This document shows, piece by piece, positions 1 through 9,363 of a DNA stretch of 64,000 nucleotides. The DNA is from Magicicada septendecula (Eukaryota > Arthropoda > Insecta > Hemiptera > Cicadidae). The translations under genes were made by a program, and so were the position numbers. The stretch spans positions 149,086,574 to 149,150,573 of the forward strand of contig CM068369.1 of the NCBI GenBank assembly GCA_034769895.1, read 5' to 3'. Under the pieces are notes generated by a model. It had not been told where the DNA came from. It did not search any database and saw only the letters and a program-made list of their open reading frames with translations. The stretch's first letter is position 1; the number at the start of each line of letters is the position of its first letter.

Positions 1-1453
1 GGTTGATTGCCATTGCTACGTCATCCGCATCATCATCATCGGAACTTGAATCTTCGTTGTTTGATTTTTTAGAACACTCAACGACGGATCTCGTCCACAG
101 AAAGGAATTGATGCCTGGGGTCATATTTGTCTACACCTACATTTAATCACTCGAATACTTCTTCCTCTTGAACATTTTCACAAACTTAAATATCTTTTAA
201 CAATTCAATAATCTCGTTATTTACAGAAAGATTATCATTTTCGGCACTTTCTGCAGTTTCAGCGTCGCAATTTTCCGCCGTTTCTGGCCACAGCTTTTTC
301 CAAGAATTTCTAAATGCTTTTAGAGGAACATCTTCCCACGCTGCAGCAGACATATAAATTATATCTTTTATGTTAATTTTCTTCAAAATGGTCACAATAT
401 CTTCTTTTTTCTCAGTATCTTTTACTATTTTACTCAAAATAAGCTTTACGATATCGCCGTTCCAAAGCTTCAAGCGAACCATGGTCCAATGTTTTGATTA
501 GGGAAGTCACATTAGGAGGAAGGATTTTAACAAAAATGTCACCACACCTCATCTCGTTCTCTGCAGGATGTGTAGGAGCATTGTCAATCAATAACACGCT
601 TTCAGAGGCAGTCCGTTTTCTGTCAGATATTTTTTGACATTAGGTACGAAATCGTGGAAAAACCAATTTTTGAATAAATCTTCAGACATCCAGGTTTTTT
701 TTGGATCTGTACAGTACCGGTAAACAGTTAACACTTATATTTTTTAAAGCCCTTGGCTTCGCAGAGTTGCCGATCAACTTCAGCGGCAGTTTATGTTCAC
801 CTGTGGCATTTAAACAACAAAGGAGTGTCACACGATCTTTAGTTTTTTTTTTTGCCTTTAGCTTTCTCATCTAGTTTAGACGCCAAGGATGATTTTGCCC
901 TCATTTTATAAAACAACCCTGTTTCTTCAGCATTATAAACTTGGGATGGTGACAGATTTTCGTCTGAAACAAATTTCTCAAAGCTTATTTTATACACGTC
1001 ACTAGCTTCGACGTCTGCAGATAAGATCTCACCTGTCACAATGAGCTGCCGATTCCATGACGTTCCTTCCACCGCGTTAGCCACACACTGCTAGCCATAA
1101 ATGTTGGATCCCCACCCACTTTCATATTTAAATTTAATGCCTTTTCTTGCAATTAGGACCTGATATAGGGACACCACGGTCTCTTTCTTGACAGAACCAT
1201 GGAAAAAGAGCATCGTCTAACGCCTCGTTTTTTGCTTTCCGAGCTGTACTCCTTTCTCCTAAACTGTCTTTGATAACCATCTTTGCACAAAAGTTTTCTA
1301 TATGAGCCCTGTGTTTTTCTAGTCGCCCACAGTGGAAGTCACTACTCCATAATCCTTAGCAATATTATTTAATGTTTCACCTTTGTCAAGTCTATACATG
1401 GCCCCCAGCTTCTTTTGCATCGTAACGATATTCTTCTTTCTTTTACACGACAT
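1..1453 (-). pseudogene. Tigger/pogo transposase pseudogene (HTH_psq, CENP-B HTH, DDE)
   Basis: Minus-strand translation gives the parts of a pogo/Tigger transposase in the right order but in different frames. From the ATG at 1453 there is a basic start and a psq-type helix-turn-helix (KKLGAMYRLDKGETLNNIAK). A CENP-B-type HTH piece follows near 1170-1250 (LDDALFPWFCQERDRG, then PISGP). The DDE domain begins near 960 with YNAEETGLFYKM, where Tigger proteins have the first catalytic Asp in the form YNADETGLF; here that position reads Glu. TLLCCLNATGEHKLPLKLIG follows near 770-830. The C-terminal block SAAAWEDVPLKAFRNSWKKL lies near 295-360, and an acidic tail rich in Asp/Ser ends the visible part at 1-80. 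Stops and frameshifts separate the blocks, so no functional protein is expected. Confidence 0.85.
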
Positions 1454-1588
1454 TTTTTAATGAGACAAATGCAGTAAACAGAACAGTACACGAACACTTA
1501 AACACTACGAAATGTTTTGGAACTAAAAAGTAAAAATACTGTAAGAATCTTACCTTATATAATCCACTAGGCGATCTCAGTTTTTCAA

Positions 1589-1629
1589 ATACGACATGTT
1601 TCAGGGACTAAATCCCCATCCTCAGGTAC
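1589..1629 (-). ncRNA. Hammerhead ribozyme motif (minimal, PLE type)
   Basis: On the minus strand the order is: GTAC (stem I, 5' strand), CTGAGGA (core, CUGANGA), TGGGGATTTAGTCCCT (stem II, GGGA pairing TCCC), GAAA (core), CATGTC with the tiny stem III formed around A-C/G-U, then the predicted cleavage site after the C of GTC, then GTAT closing stem I with GTAC. Every core position of the hammerhead consensus is satisfied. Penelope-like elements are known to carry such minimal hammerheads with very short stem III. It lies downstream of the endonuclease frame, as expected for a PLE end repeat. Activity is not shown by sequence. Confidence 0.7.
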
Positions 1630-1792
1630 AGTAAAATGCTATTCCCCTAATACATAGGGGTCGTCGAAAAGATTAAAACGTTTACACACATAAACACCAC
1701 ACGCACAAAACTCACTATGAACAAATTAACATATATACATAAACATATGAAAACGTTATAAGTGACTCGGTGCACCGGTCGACCTCTGATCG

Positions 1793-2152
1793 TCAACTAA
1801 CATGTATTCGCGCTTCACTGCTTATCTTCAACGCGGTATCATATAATTTATTGGATTTAAACATCAGCTGATCGTTGAGTAACTGTTCTTCATTTATTTT
1901 GGAGGCCCTGTATATTTCAAACTCTTCTAGGGCGTTCAGGAGATGACCTTTGTTACATATGTGTATCGGCTCCATGTTTTCTTTGAATCCGGTGTAACTA
2001 TGGTTTTCGTTTATGAGGTGGAGTGCGTAAGTTGATGAGGTGGTTTGGGGATTCTTTTTTGGTAGGTGTTCTTTAAACCTCTCGATAAAGTTTCTCCCCG
2101 TCTGTCCGATATAGAAGTTATCGCACTCACTTGCGATACAGAACTTTCGCAC
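1793..2152 (-). pseudogene. GIY-YIG endonuclease domain of a Penelope-like retroelement (C-terminal fragment)
   Basis: The open frame encodes about 119 residues starting at the conserved junction CDNFYIGQTGR, the degenerate GIY-YIG signature used by Penelope-like elements, followed by the Arg-containing helix FIERFKEH and the block TSSTYALHLINENHSY. In the family this C-terminal domain follows the reverse transcriptase and nicks the target DNA. The tail EEFEIYRASKINEEQLLNDQ matches the usual LE..EI.. region after the endonuclease. The frame is open but only the last part of the polyprotein is present and no upstream RT is found, so it is a dead fragment. The apparent start is simply the truncation point. 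Confidence 0.85.
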
Positions 2153-2160
2153 TAATCATA

Positions 2161-2930
2161 ATAGCGATCTGGAGACTGCATAAAATGTATAGTAAAAATA
2201 CGACTGCTTGCACGCCACGCACACAATGAAGCCCTGAACAGTATCAGTAGGTTGCCGTTACTGCACTATAGTACGGGACTTACCATAATAAGCTTCGAGG
2301 TGACGCAATAGTAACAGCTCTTCCCCGCCCCTTGTCATCAAGCGTTGTCGCACGTTACACTTGGTTATGCGTAGGCAAAGGCGGGGAGGGCGGAGTATGT
2401 TGCAAACACTGGCAATACCGCAGTGGACTCGAATCTTATTATGATCCGTCTCACATAATAGGAAACGTAACTGGTCACAACACGATGTCTTCCAGCGCGC
2501 CAATGCGTGAGTCACTCTGTGTTACAATCTTGCCTGTCACTCACCGCGAACTCACGCTTGCTACAGTCCGCGATAAGATTACACTGTAAAGTTGGCGCAG
2601 GCGGAAGTCTGAAGCCTTCGCTGTAATAATGAGTTCTTAGAACTGTAACACTGGCTGCTTGCGCCAAACATCGCAACCGCAATGGTGGAGTTTTCTAGTC
2701 ATTTGTGACTGACAAGGTTCTCTTTGAATGCCGTTGTTAACGAGATCGCCGAGGAAGCTACACACTGCACTGTATTATTTTTAACCTTGCAGTTTAGATC
2801 AATTACTTTTATGTTGTTGAGCTCTGAACGGGTATAACGTTGAATTTATAGCAAAACAGGTTGTTTTTATTACAAATCGTATCTTAAAATTCACCGGTAA
2901 AGTCGTTAAAAATAAATATTTTGAAAACTA
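2161..2930. other. No gene seen; locally GC-richer stretch inside the Tigger element
   Basis: Short frames occur on both strands but resemble no family and have no supporting motifs. The stretch is either the Tigger leader or another unidentified insertion. Confidence 0.5.
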
Positions 2931-2972
2931 ATTCCGGATAAGCCGGAATTCCAGATAAACGAGAGTGTAGTG
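2931..2972 (-). repeat. Terminal inverted repeat of the Tigger element
   Basis: Read on the minus strand from 2972 the sequence begins CACTACACTCTCG and continues with paired blocks CTGGAATTCCGG and TTATCCGGAAT. This is the pogo/Tigger terminal pattern (CAGT..ACTCTCG then CCGGA-type repeats). TA follows immediately outside. It fixes the orientation and the right boundary of the transposon. Confidence 0.8.
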
Positions 2973-2974
2973 TA

Positions 2975-5620
2975 AACATTTATACTACTTTTAAAAATTG
3001 TCACCACCCACATAGAGGCAATTATTGTTGCACCAATTTTAACAGTCATTTGTTAAAGAACTCTAACGGCCAAGAGGCGACGCCATTCATGAAACCAATG
3101 TTAGCGAAAAACGCTGAATAGCAGAAGCCAAACCATCATCTAGGTGACATGATGGCACCCTTGTTCGTATTAAGTCCGGCGGCGTACCAGTCCCAATTAC
3201 GCATCAGACAAAGCACGCGCACAAACGTCTACTTATCTCGACTGTGAAATTCACTGTAATTCGTGTCTTTCTAGTACATGGAACTTGCGTCTGGTCCATA
3301 CTCTTTGGTTCTCGGTCAAATGAGTTAAGCTAATAGTAATGTCGTCGACTCAGCGCCATCTAACAATCTTCCATCTGACGGTGATTGACCGGGCGACGTC
3401 GTCTATACCGTGTCGTTCGGGGTGAGGTTTTGTACGATCCTGTTAGCGCCGGAAGGTTTGACTTCCGTCTTTCCATCTACCGAGGACCTTGTCGTCCGAC
3501 GCCTCCCTTTTAATAATCTGGGGTACAGTCCCGAACGTACCCAGCGAGGATAGGTAGGAGCTTTGAACCAATATCGCCACGCACTTTACACCTGGCGGGA
3601 GAAGCAATGACAAAAAGGAATGTCCGTCGTCAGTCACAGCTCAAACAGAAGTAAACAAAAGGAACCGCGGGTTTGCGTGTAACAATGAAAAAGTGTACTG
3701 GTCGGTACTGGGAGTCCGCCGTTTTCCTATGACAAGCAGTTTGCGTGAATCAGCCAATCGGCGGTTAATCTTAGAATAGCTCTAGTATTTGTACATTAAA
3801 TACTGTGTGAAATAATGGACCAAATTTTGCTATCATTTGTTATGTGTTTATACACGCGCTCGCGCATACACACACACACACACACAACACACGAATTACA
3901 TTACAGACGTTATCAATGTGATCTGTGATCGTTATCAGTGTACAGCTGTGTTCTGATGAGATCCGAATTCTAACTCGAATTCTAAAGGACGCTCGTAAAT
4001 TTCACTTCGTGAAGCTACGTATTTATGAACACTATTAGTAGGATTTGAAATTCATATATTAAAATGATATACACAATAAATTGACACGCTGAGAAGGATT
4101 TTGATTTCCAGGAATCGACTTAGACATAATCTTATCGCCGTGTGACAAGATAAACATTTAGCAAGGCCTGGAGTTATTGTGATTTCCAACTGTAAACAAA
4201 CAATACAACACAAACAGCAGTAATCACTACAACAACAATATGCTCCCTTCGGGAATCATAATCGGTAGTATGAACAATGTACAATCAGTTGTCAATCAAA
4301 ACACATAGTGTCTCTCAATAGCAAGTAAACAAGTACAAATATATTCAAATCGATTACCACAAGAACAGATGTACTCCACTCAGAGGCCACAAATCCATAT
4401 CAGTCCACATATTTACTACAAACTTACAATGTAAATGACAAAAATTCCATGAGGCATTACAATTGCCCGCTAGTCAGAATAATATTAACTAGCGATGACG
4501 AACTAGAAAATGTCAACAAAGACAACCATCAGAAAATTGTCGGTGTAAAAATGCGAAAACTGTATAGTATGGGACAAACATCAGGTGAAAATGTTACCCC
4601 TTGACGCAACAACAACTGTAACCCCTTGACGAACCTTAAAGCAGAAGCCACAAATTAAATGAAAATAATACCGAAATCTACTCCAAAATTTTGGTATAGA
4701 ATTTTGTATTTTTCAAGCATCATATCTAAAATAAGGGATGAATAATATGTCACTAAGACCACTGCAAATTTATTACTAGAATTCACACGAACATTCCAGA
4801 TATACACAGAAACTTGCAAAATTTATGAAAGACAACATTATTGTAAATTACACTTAGAAACCTAAGTAAGATAGAGTACACAACATAGTTACTCTATCTT
4901 ATATTATTCTGTAGTCACTAACGTCATTAAAGAAGGCCTGGAAATCAGGGAACACTAAGTTAAAAACATAGTCAATGCATTACACAGAATGACCAAATAA
5001 TTTTTTGTTGAGTTTAGAACCATTTGAAAAAGGTAAAGAATTTTGTCAGGTAAATGTCCATAAAACAATGTAGGAGAGATTCCTCCGAGGAAAAACATCG
5101 CTCAGTGTACTCGGTGTCAAATGTATGATCACACTAAAACTTATTATGATAGGTCTTATGTAAGTGTAAACACGTGGTGAATAGCATACACCTGAAAGAC
5201 GCGAAAACTCTACGGGATGTGATTTTATCTAAAATTTAATATAAGAAAGTTCATTAAATTATAAATATTACGCAGCAGCTAATGACAACCCAGATTACAG
5301 GGACCGAAACGTCACACGCCAAACATATTACGATGGAAGCAGTCCGAATAGAGGATTTGTCCGTATGAAATCACCCATCGCTTAGAGGCTATTTAGTTAT
5401 GCACATGAAGTGAAATTGAGTCAACAAAAAACATGAACATTGCAGCAAAATATTTAGTAAATTTGTAGAGGAATTCAGAAACATATTTAACCAACTAATA
5501 CACCAAAACAGCGTGGTTTTAACATTTTCTTGAAAATGTTAGTAAGTAACATTACTTAATGAATAAATCTCTTAGAATAGTTTGGTAGAATGCCAACAGA
5601 ATTATTCAAGATTCAATTAT
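2975..5620. other. No gene seen; GC-richer patch about 3050-3770, then AT-rich
   Basis: The patch around 3050-3770 has many CpGs compared with its surroundings but no convincing frame, promoter or repeat partner in the window. A short (CA)n tract lies at 3868-3886. The rest is AT-rich with no structure that I could support. Confidence 0.5.
3868..3886. repeat. (CA)n microsatellite, short
   Basis: About nine CA units preceded by an alternating CG-rich stretch (ACGCGCTCGCGC). Confidence 0.9.
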
Positions 5621-5623
5621 TCC

Positions 5624-5743
5624 AAACAGAATTATCACTGTTGCACACCACTATAGAAAAATTATTCCCATTAGAGCTTCCAAGCTTCTCAGCTCATCGG
5701 AATAATTTTTCTATAATGGTGTACAACAGTGATAATTCTGTTT
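5624..5743. repeat. Inverted repeat, 45-bp arms, 30-bp loop (hairpin / MITE-like)
   Basis: Left arm 5624-5668 and right arm 5699-5743 are reverse complements with two mismatches. The loop is 5669-5698. Arms begin AAACAGAATTATCACTG. No obvious target duplication. It could be a small foldback element or a structured RNA. Confidence 0.85.
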
Positions 5744-6042
5744 GTGATTTTAGCCACTAACACAACTTTCTTAATTAAGATTAAATTATTAAACAAGTGT
5801 TGAAAGAAAAACTACGAAAGTTTAAAATCTGATTTTTGATAAATAAACCTGCATACTAAGAAAGGAGACATATAAAAGTAATACATAATAGTTGCCTAAT
5901 AAATTATTCGTTCCTTCTCATATTGGCTGAAATATTTTTGCACATCTTTTTACAGTAACGTTAATACAAACAGTTCATTACGACACACAACAAGACACTT
6001 AGTTAGAAAAAAACAAATTTGTCTCGGTTACATAATACATAT
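5744..6042. other. No feature seen between hairpin and LTR element
   Basis: AT-rich unique-looking sequence. ATAT at 6039-6042 is the left target-site duplication of the LTR element. Confidence 0.5.
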
Positions 6043-6599
6043 TGTTACGACAACACAGAAAAATCTACGTGTTTGTCGAATGTGGCAGAAGAATCTCGAT
6101 GTATCGCGTGAGGCGTACGTGTTTGTCGACGCATTTTCGAAAGGTTTCTGGATGGCGCCAGACGCGCGAACTGTGTCAAGGCCGTAATTAATTACGCCGC
6201 ACACACTGGCGCTAACACGGATTATGGAATAATCTAGTAATTTGGGGGGGTATAAATACCAGTACTCAACGACGTTCAGTTCAGTATGGCTGCGATATAT
6301 TTACTGTGCGGTTCGAGAGTTATTATCGGGCGATATTATTGTGCGCGTTCAAGTGGTTATTAGTTAAATGTTGTGTTTTATAATCGGACGTTATTTTGTA
6401 ATACAATTGAGTTTTAACATTAGTCGACATTTATTTGCGTGTGAACAAAATTTTCATTTGATTTGTTATAAGAGACTTTGTTGTTAATTACGAACTGTTT
6501 AAATGTGAAAATTAAAGCTGGTGATTAGTGACTTAAATGGTGTCTTGTACTTATTTTGTTTCCACTGTACCTACGACGGTCGAGTAGACCGTCGTAACA
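6043..6599 (+). repeat. 5' LTR
   Basis: Begins TGTTACGAC and ends GTCGTAACA, a perfect 9-bp inverted pair at its ends. Contains TATAAATA at 6251-6258 and TCAGT initiator-like motifs at 6276-6285. Confidence 0.93.
6251..6285 (+). promoter_or_regulatory. LTR core promoter: TATA box and TCAGT initiator
   Basis: TATAAATA at 6251-6258 is followed 25-30 bases later by two overlapping arthropod-type initiator motifs (TTCAGTTCAGT, 6275-6285). The spacing is right for RNA polymerase II. The 3' LTR keeps TATAAATA but one initiator copy is changed (TTAAGT). Confidence 0.65.
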
Positions 6600-6600
6600 G

Positions 6601-6618
6601 TGGTGTCAGAAGTGGGAT
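6601..6618 (+). other. Primer binding site, tRNA-Leu
   Basis: TGGTGTCAGAAGTGGGAT starts two bases after the LTR end and is complementary to the 3' end (with CCA) of an insect-type tRNA-Leu. All 18 positions fit the tRNA sequence as I recall it. Confidence 0.8.
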
Positions 6619-6687
6619 AGAACGGTTAACACTGGAAACAGTGGACACTATATACAAGACGAGTGTAGTTCGTAATTAATTAATAAA

Positions 6688-7566
6688 ATGGATACCAGTC
6701 AGATGATAGAAGCATTCCGAGCAATGCTACAGCAAAGTCAGGAACAATAAAAAGAAGAACGGAGACAGGAAAGAGAAAAGGCAGAAAAACGACAAGACGA
6801 AAAACGTAAGCGTGAAAATGAAACACCAGAGTGACGACAAAAAGAAGAATTTAGTCGTCAATCAGACGAAGTTAAGGCGTTCGTACAAGAGGATACCACT
6901 GCAAAATTCATCCTGTTACGAGGTGAGCTGAAGAAACAAGTTGACAGAATATCTGAAGTAGAAAAATCTGTGTCAACTATGAAAACAAATATTTCAAGTT
7001 CAGAAGTTTCTATTGCAAATTCAATAAAACAAATTAAAAAGGAATTCGAACATTTAGCAAAGGAAATATTTAATAAAGAAAGACCATTAATAAATGCTGA
7101 TGAAGATTCACAATATCAGAGAAATCAAACTGTAGTAGGGCCAGTTCTCGCAAAGGCCCTAACGTTTGATGGAAGTACTCATTGGGCAACTTATATTCTC
7201 CAATTTGAAGCTGCCGCTAGCTTAAATAAGTGGACGGAAGAAGAGAAAGGACTCTCACTAATTCTTGCTTTAAAAGGGCCTGCCGCAGAACTAATACAGA
7301 AAGTGCCATCTGATAGTCAGAACGTCTATGCCGAATTAACTAAATCTCTGGAATTACGGTACGGTGACCAGCATTTGTGCGAAGTGTACTGTGAACAACT
7401 TAAAGCGAGGCGACAGCGTTCAGGGGAGAACCTTCAAGAGTTTGAAGCGAATGTCGACCGACTGACGAGATTGGCTTATCCTGATGAATCGGAGGACTTC
7501 CGGAAGCGGGTTTCTCTCATTATGTTTATTGACTATATCAGAGACTGTCAATTCAACAAATGTTAA
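6688..7566 (+). pseudogene. gag: Gag polyprotein of Ty3/Gypsy element, broken
   Basis: Translation from the ATG at 6688 gives a charged coiled-coil-like N-terminus (many Lys/Glu/Arg/Gln), then the typical capsid part: ALTFDGSTHWATYILQFEAA, EEEKGLSLILALKGPAAELI, and ENLQEFEANVDRLTRLAYPD. These are the conserved blocks of arthropod Gypsy-type gag. The frame is broken by in-frame stops at 6748-6750 and 6832-6834 and shifts near 7550; the capsid C-terminus (MAWGQNSSDALVHALSFEAA) continues in another frame to about 7710. So no full Gag can be made. The structural protein would package element RNA into virus-like particles in the cytoplasm. Confidence 0.9.
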
Positions 7567-7757
7567 GAATGGCATGGGGTCAAAATAGTTCAGACGCTCT
7601 TGTTCATGCTCTCTCTTTTGAAGCTGCCAAGTCGGCAACCTACATTAATCAAAGTATGCCATCACGTTGTAGCCAAACGGATCCAACATCACAGTATCCT
7701 CATAACGGATAGAATAAAGAGACAATTCAAGCAGTTTAAGAAGTCAGCAGCGCCATA

Positions 7758-8976
7758 ACAATCATTTGAACAAAAGGATAAAGACAGAAGACCGAAGTTT
7801 TACAACTGTGGGAAACGTGGTCATCTACAGGTAGACTGTTGGAAGAACAAAATACCGACAGAAGGGAGTGATCGCACCAATTGGAGAAGTAAAGGCCCAG
7901 AACAGCACACAGTTTCCACGCTACATAAGACCAGTGGAAACTTGATCGTTAATGGATTTGCGGAAGGTAAACCAACATCATTTACAGTTGACACGGGCGC
8001 AACAGTGTCCATTGTGCGCCCTGACTTAGTCAGCAACCGCCAGCCTATAATTAGCTCTTGTACATTAAAGACAGTGACTGGAAGCCCCGTCAAGGTGCTA
8101 GGAAAGGTAGACGTACGTGTACGCCTGGGTCTTCTCGAGTTTAGCCACCAAATGCTCGTTGCAGACATTGTCGATGAAGTGATTCTTGGCACGGACATTA
8201 TGTATGCCTACGGATTCGTTGTGGACTTAAGAGAGAATGTCCTGAAGGTTGGCCAAGAGAAGATAAAGCTTTGCATGGCTAAAATGACAGAGTCTACCGC
8301 CCATTCGATTAAGCGAGTGGCATTACTCGAAGAAAAAGTCAACAGGTCTGGTCAAGAGGAACTCTCCCTATTGCAAGCGGAAATTGAGGAAGAACTAGCA
8401 GAGGAAATACAAATAAGTGTAACGACAAAAGAAGTGATTAGAAAGTCAACTATGGGTGTCGAGACAAAACTCTTTCTTGTTCCTGAGCTGATAGAAGCGC
8501 CCGAGGGCAAAGTGGCTGAAGATGAGGTTACGCAAGAGGTTGTTGATGAGAACCAAACAAACTTGGATCAGCCAGTGGTGTTTAGGTCATCAATACATGA
8601 CGCAACGGGAGTGATTTCAGCAAAACTAGTGGTTGAGCGGAAGACTCGCATTCCTGGGAACGTGACGTTCGGATCACACGAGACTGAATTCGAAGAACCG
8701 GAGAATTATCTTTCGCAAGGACGTCCACCTAGATCGCCTGGTCGAGTATTACTTCAGAGACGATTTGCGAGTTCGGGACGAACAGGCTTAAGGAGGGGGC
8801 AGTGTTACGACATCACAGAACTATCTACGTGTTTGTCGAATGTGCCAGAACAATCTCGATGTAACCGCGTGTGGCGTACGTGCTTGTCGACGCATTTTCG
8901 AGAGGTTTCTCGAAGGCGCCAGACGCGCGATATGTGTCAAGGCCGTAATTATTTACGCCGCACACACTGGCACTAA
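7758..8976 (+). pseudogene. Nucleocapsid zinc knuckle and aspartic protease, fused to 3' LTR
   Basis: This frame is open after a stop at about 7755 and runs into the 3' LTR. It starts with a retroviral-type zinc knuckle near 7798-7840 (YNCGKRGHLQVDCW); the first Cys position of the CCHC box is Phe, so zinc binding is probably lost. The protease follows: TVDTGATVSIVRPDL near 7987 with the catalytic Asp of D-T-G-A, and VILGTDIMYAYG near 8180 with the conserved I-L-G turn. After it comes an acidic linker of about 150 residues with no recognised domain, then the deletion scar and LTR-encoded residues. In intact relatives the protease matures Gag-Pol and is followed by reverse transcriptase; here that is absent. 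The visible ATG-less start shows this part was made by frameshift or as a Gag fusion. Confidence 0.85.
8789..8802 (+). other. Polypurine tract
   Basis: AAGGAGGGGGCAG ends directly at the 3' LTR, the normal position of the plus-strand primer. Confidence 0.75.
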
Positions 8977-9359
8977 CACGGATTACGGAATAATCTAGTA
9001 ATTTGGGGCTGTATAAATACCAACGTCTCCACGACGTTCAGTTAAGTATAGCTGCGATATATTTACTGTGCGGTTCGAGAGTTATTATCGGGCGATATTA
9101 TTGTGCGCGTTCAAGTGGTTATTAGTTAAATGTTGTGTTTTATAATCGGACGTTATTTTGTAATGTAATTGAGTTTTAATATTAGTTGACATTTATTTGC
9201 GTGTGAACAATTTTCATTTGATTTGTTATAAGAGACTGTGTTGTTAATTACGAACTGTATAACTGTGAAAATTAAAGCTGGTGATTAGTGACGTAAATGG
9301 TGTTTTGTACTTATTTTGTTTCCACTGTACCTACGGCGGTCGAGTAGACCGTCGTAAAA
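8803..9359 (+). repeat. 3' LTR
   Basis: Direct copy of the 5' LTR, same length. Begins TGTTACGAC; the end reads GTCGTAAAA instead of GTCGTAACA, one change that damages the terminal CA needed by integrase. Confidence 0.93.
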
Positions 9360-9363
9360 ATAT

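Larger units (their letters stand above)
1550..2160 (-). mobile_element. Penelope-like element, 3' portion, 5'-truncated, nested in Tigger
   Basis: The fragment holds a GIY-YIG endonuclease reading frame (1793-2152) followed downstream, on the same strand, by about 240 bases of untranslated sequence ending in a hammerhead ribozyme motif (1589-1629). The reverse transcriptase is missing, as expected for 5' truncation. The fragment lies between the transposase start and the terminal repeat of the Tigger element, so it inserted later. Exact ends and a target duplication could not be set by eye. Confidence 0.75.
1..2972 (-). mobile_element. Tigger/pogo-type DNA transposon, decayed, left end off-window
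   Basis: A Tigger-like (Tc1/mariner superfamily, pogo branch) transposon reads on the minus strand. Its right-hand terminal inverted repeat is visible at 2931-2972, followed by TA at 2973-2974, the expected target-site duplication. Transposase remnants run from the start codon at 1453 to the left edge, so the other inverted repeat lies outside the window. The 1.5 kb between start codon and terminal repeat is longer than usual for a Tigger leader and is explained at least in part by a Penelope-like fragment inserted at about 1550-2160. The element is old: the transposase frame is broken many times. Confidence 0.85.
6043..9359 (+). mobile_element. Ty3/Gypsy LTR retrotransposon, internally deleted (gag-protease only)
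   Basis: Two direct LTRs (6043-6599 and 8803-9359, 557 bp each) flank a 2.2-kb internal region. The 4-bp target duplication ATAT is present at 6039-6042 and 9360-9363. A tRNA-Leu primer binding site follows the 5' LTR and a polypurine tract precedes the 3' LTR. The internal region has gag, a zinc knuckle and an aspartic protease but no reverse transcriptase, RNase H or integrase; the last residues of a pol-type C-terminus (DRLVEYYF, then VRDEQA and stop) sit directly before the polypurine tract in another frame. This points to an internal deletion joining the post-protease region to the end of pol. The LTRs differ at about 38 positions by my hand count (about 7%), so the insertion is not recent. 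Confidence 0.93.

Noticed and set aside
2258-2589. Overlapping 85-codon frames on both strands
   Set aside because: No family resemblance; lie in the non-coding part of the Tigger element.
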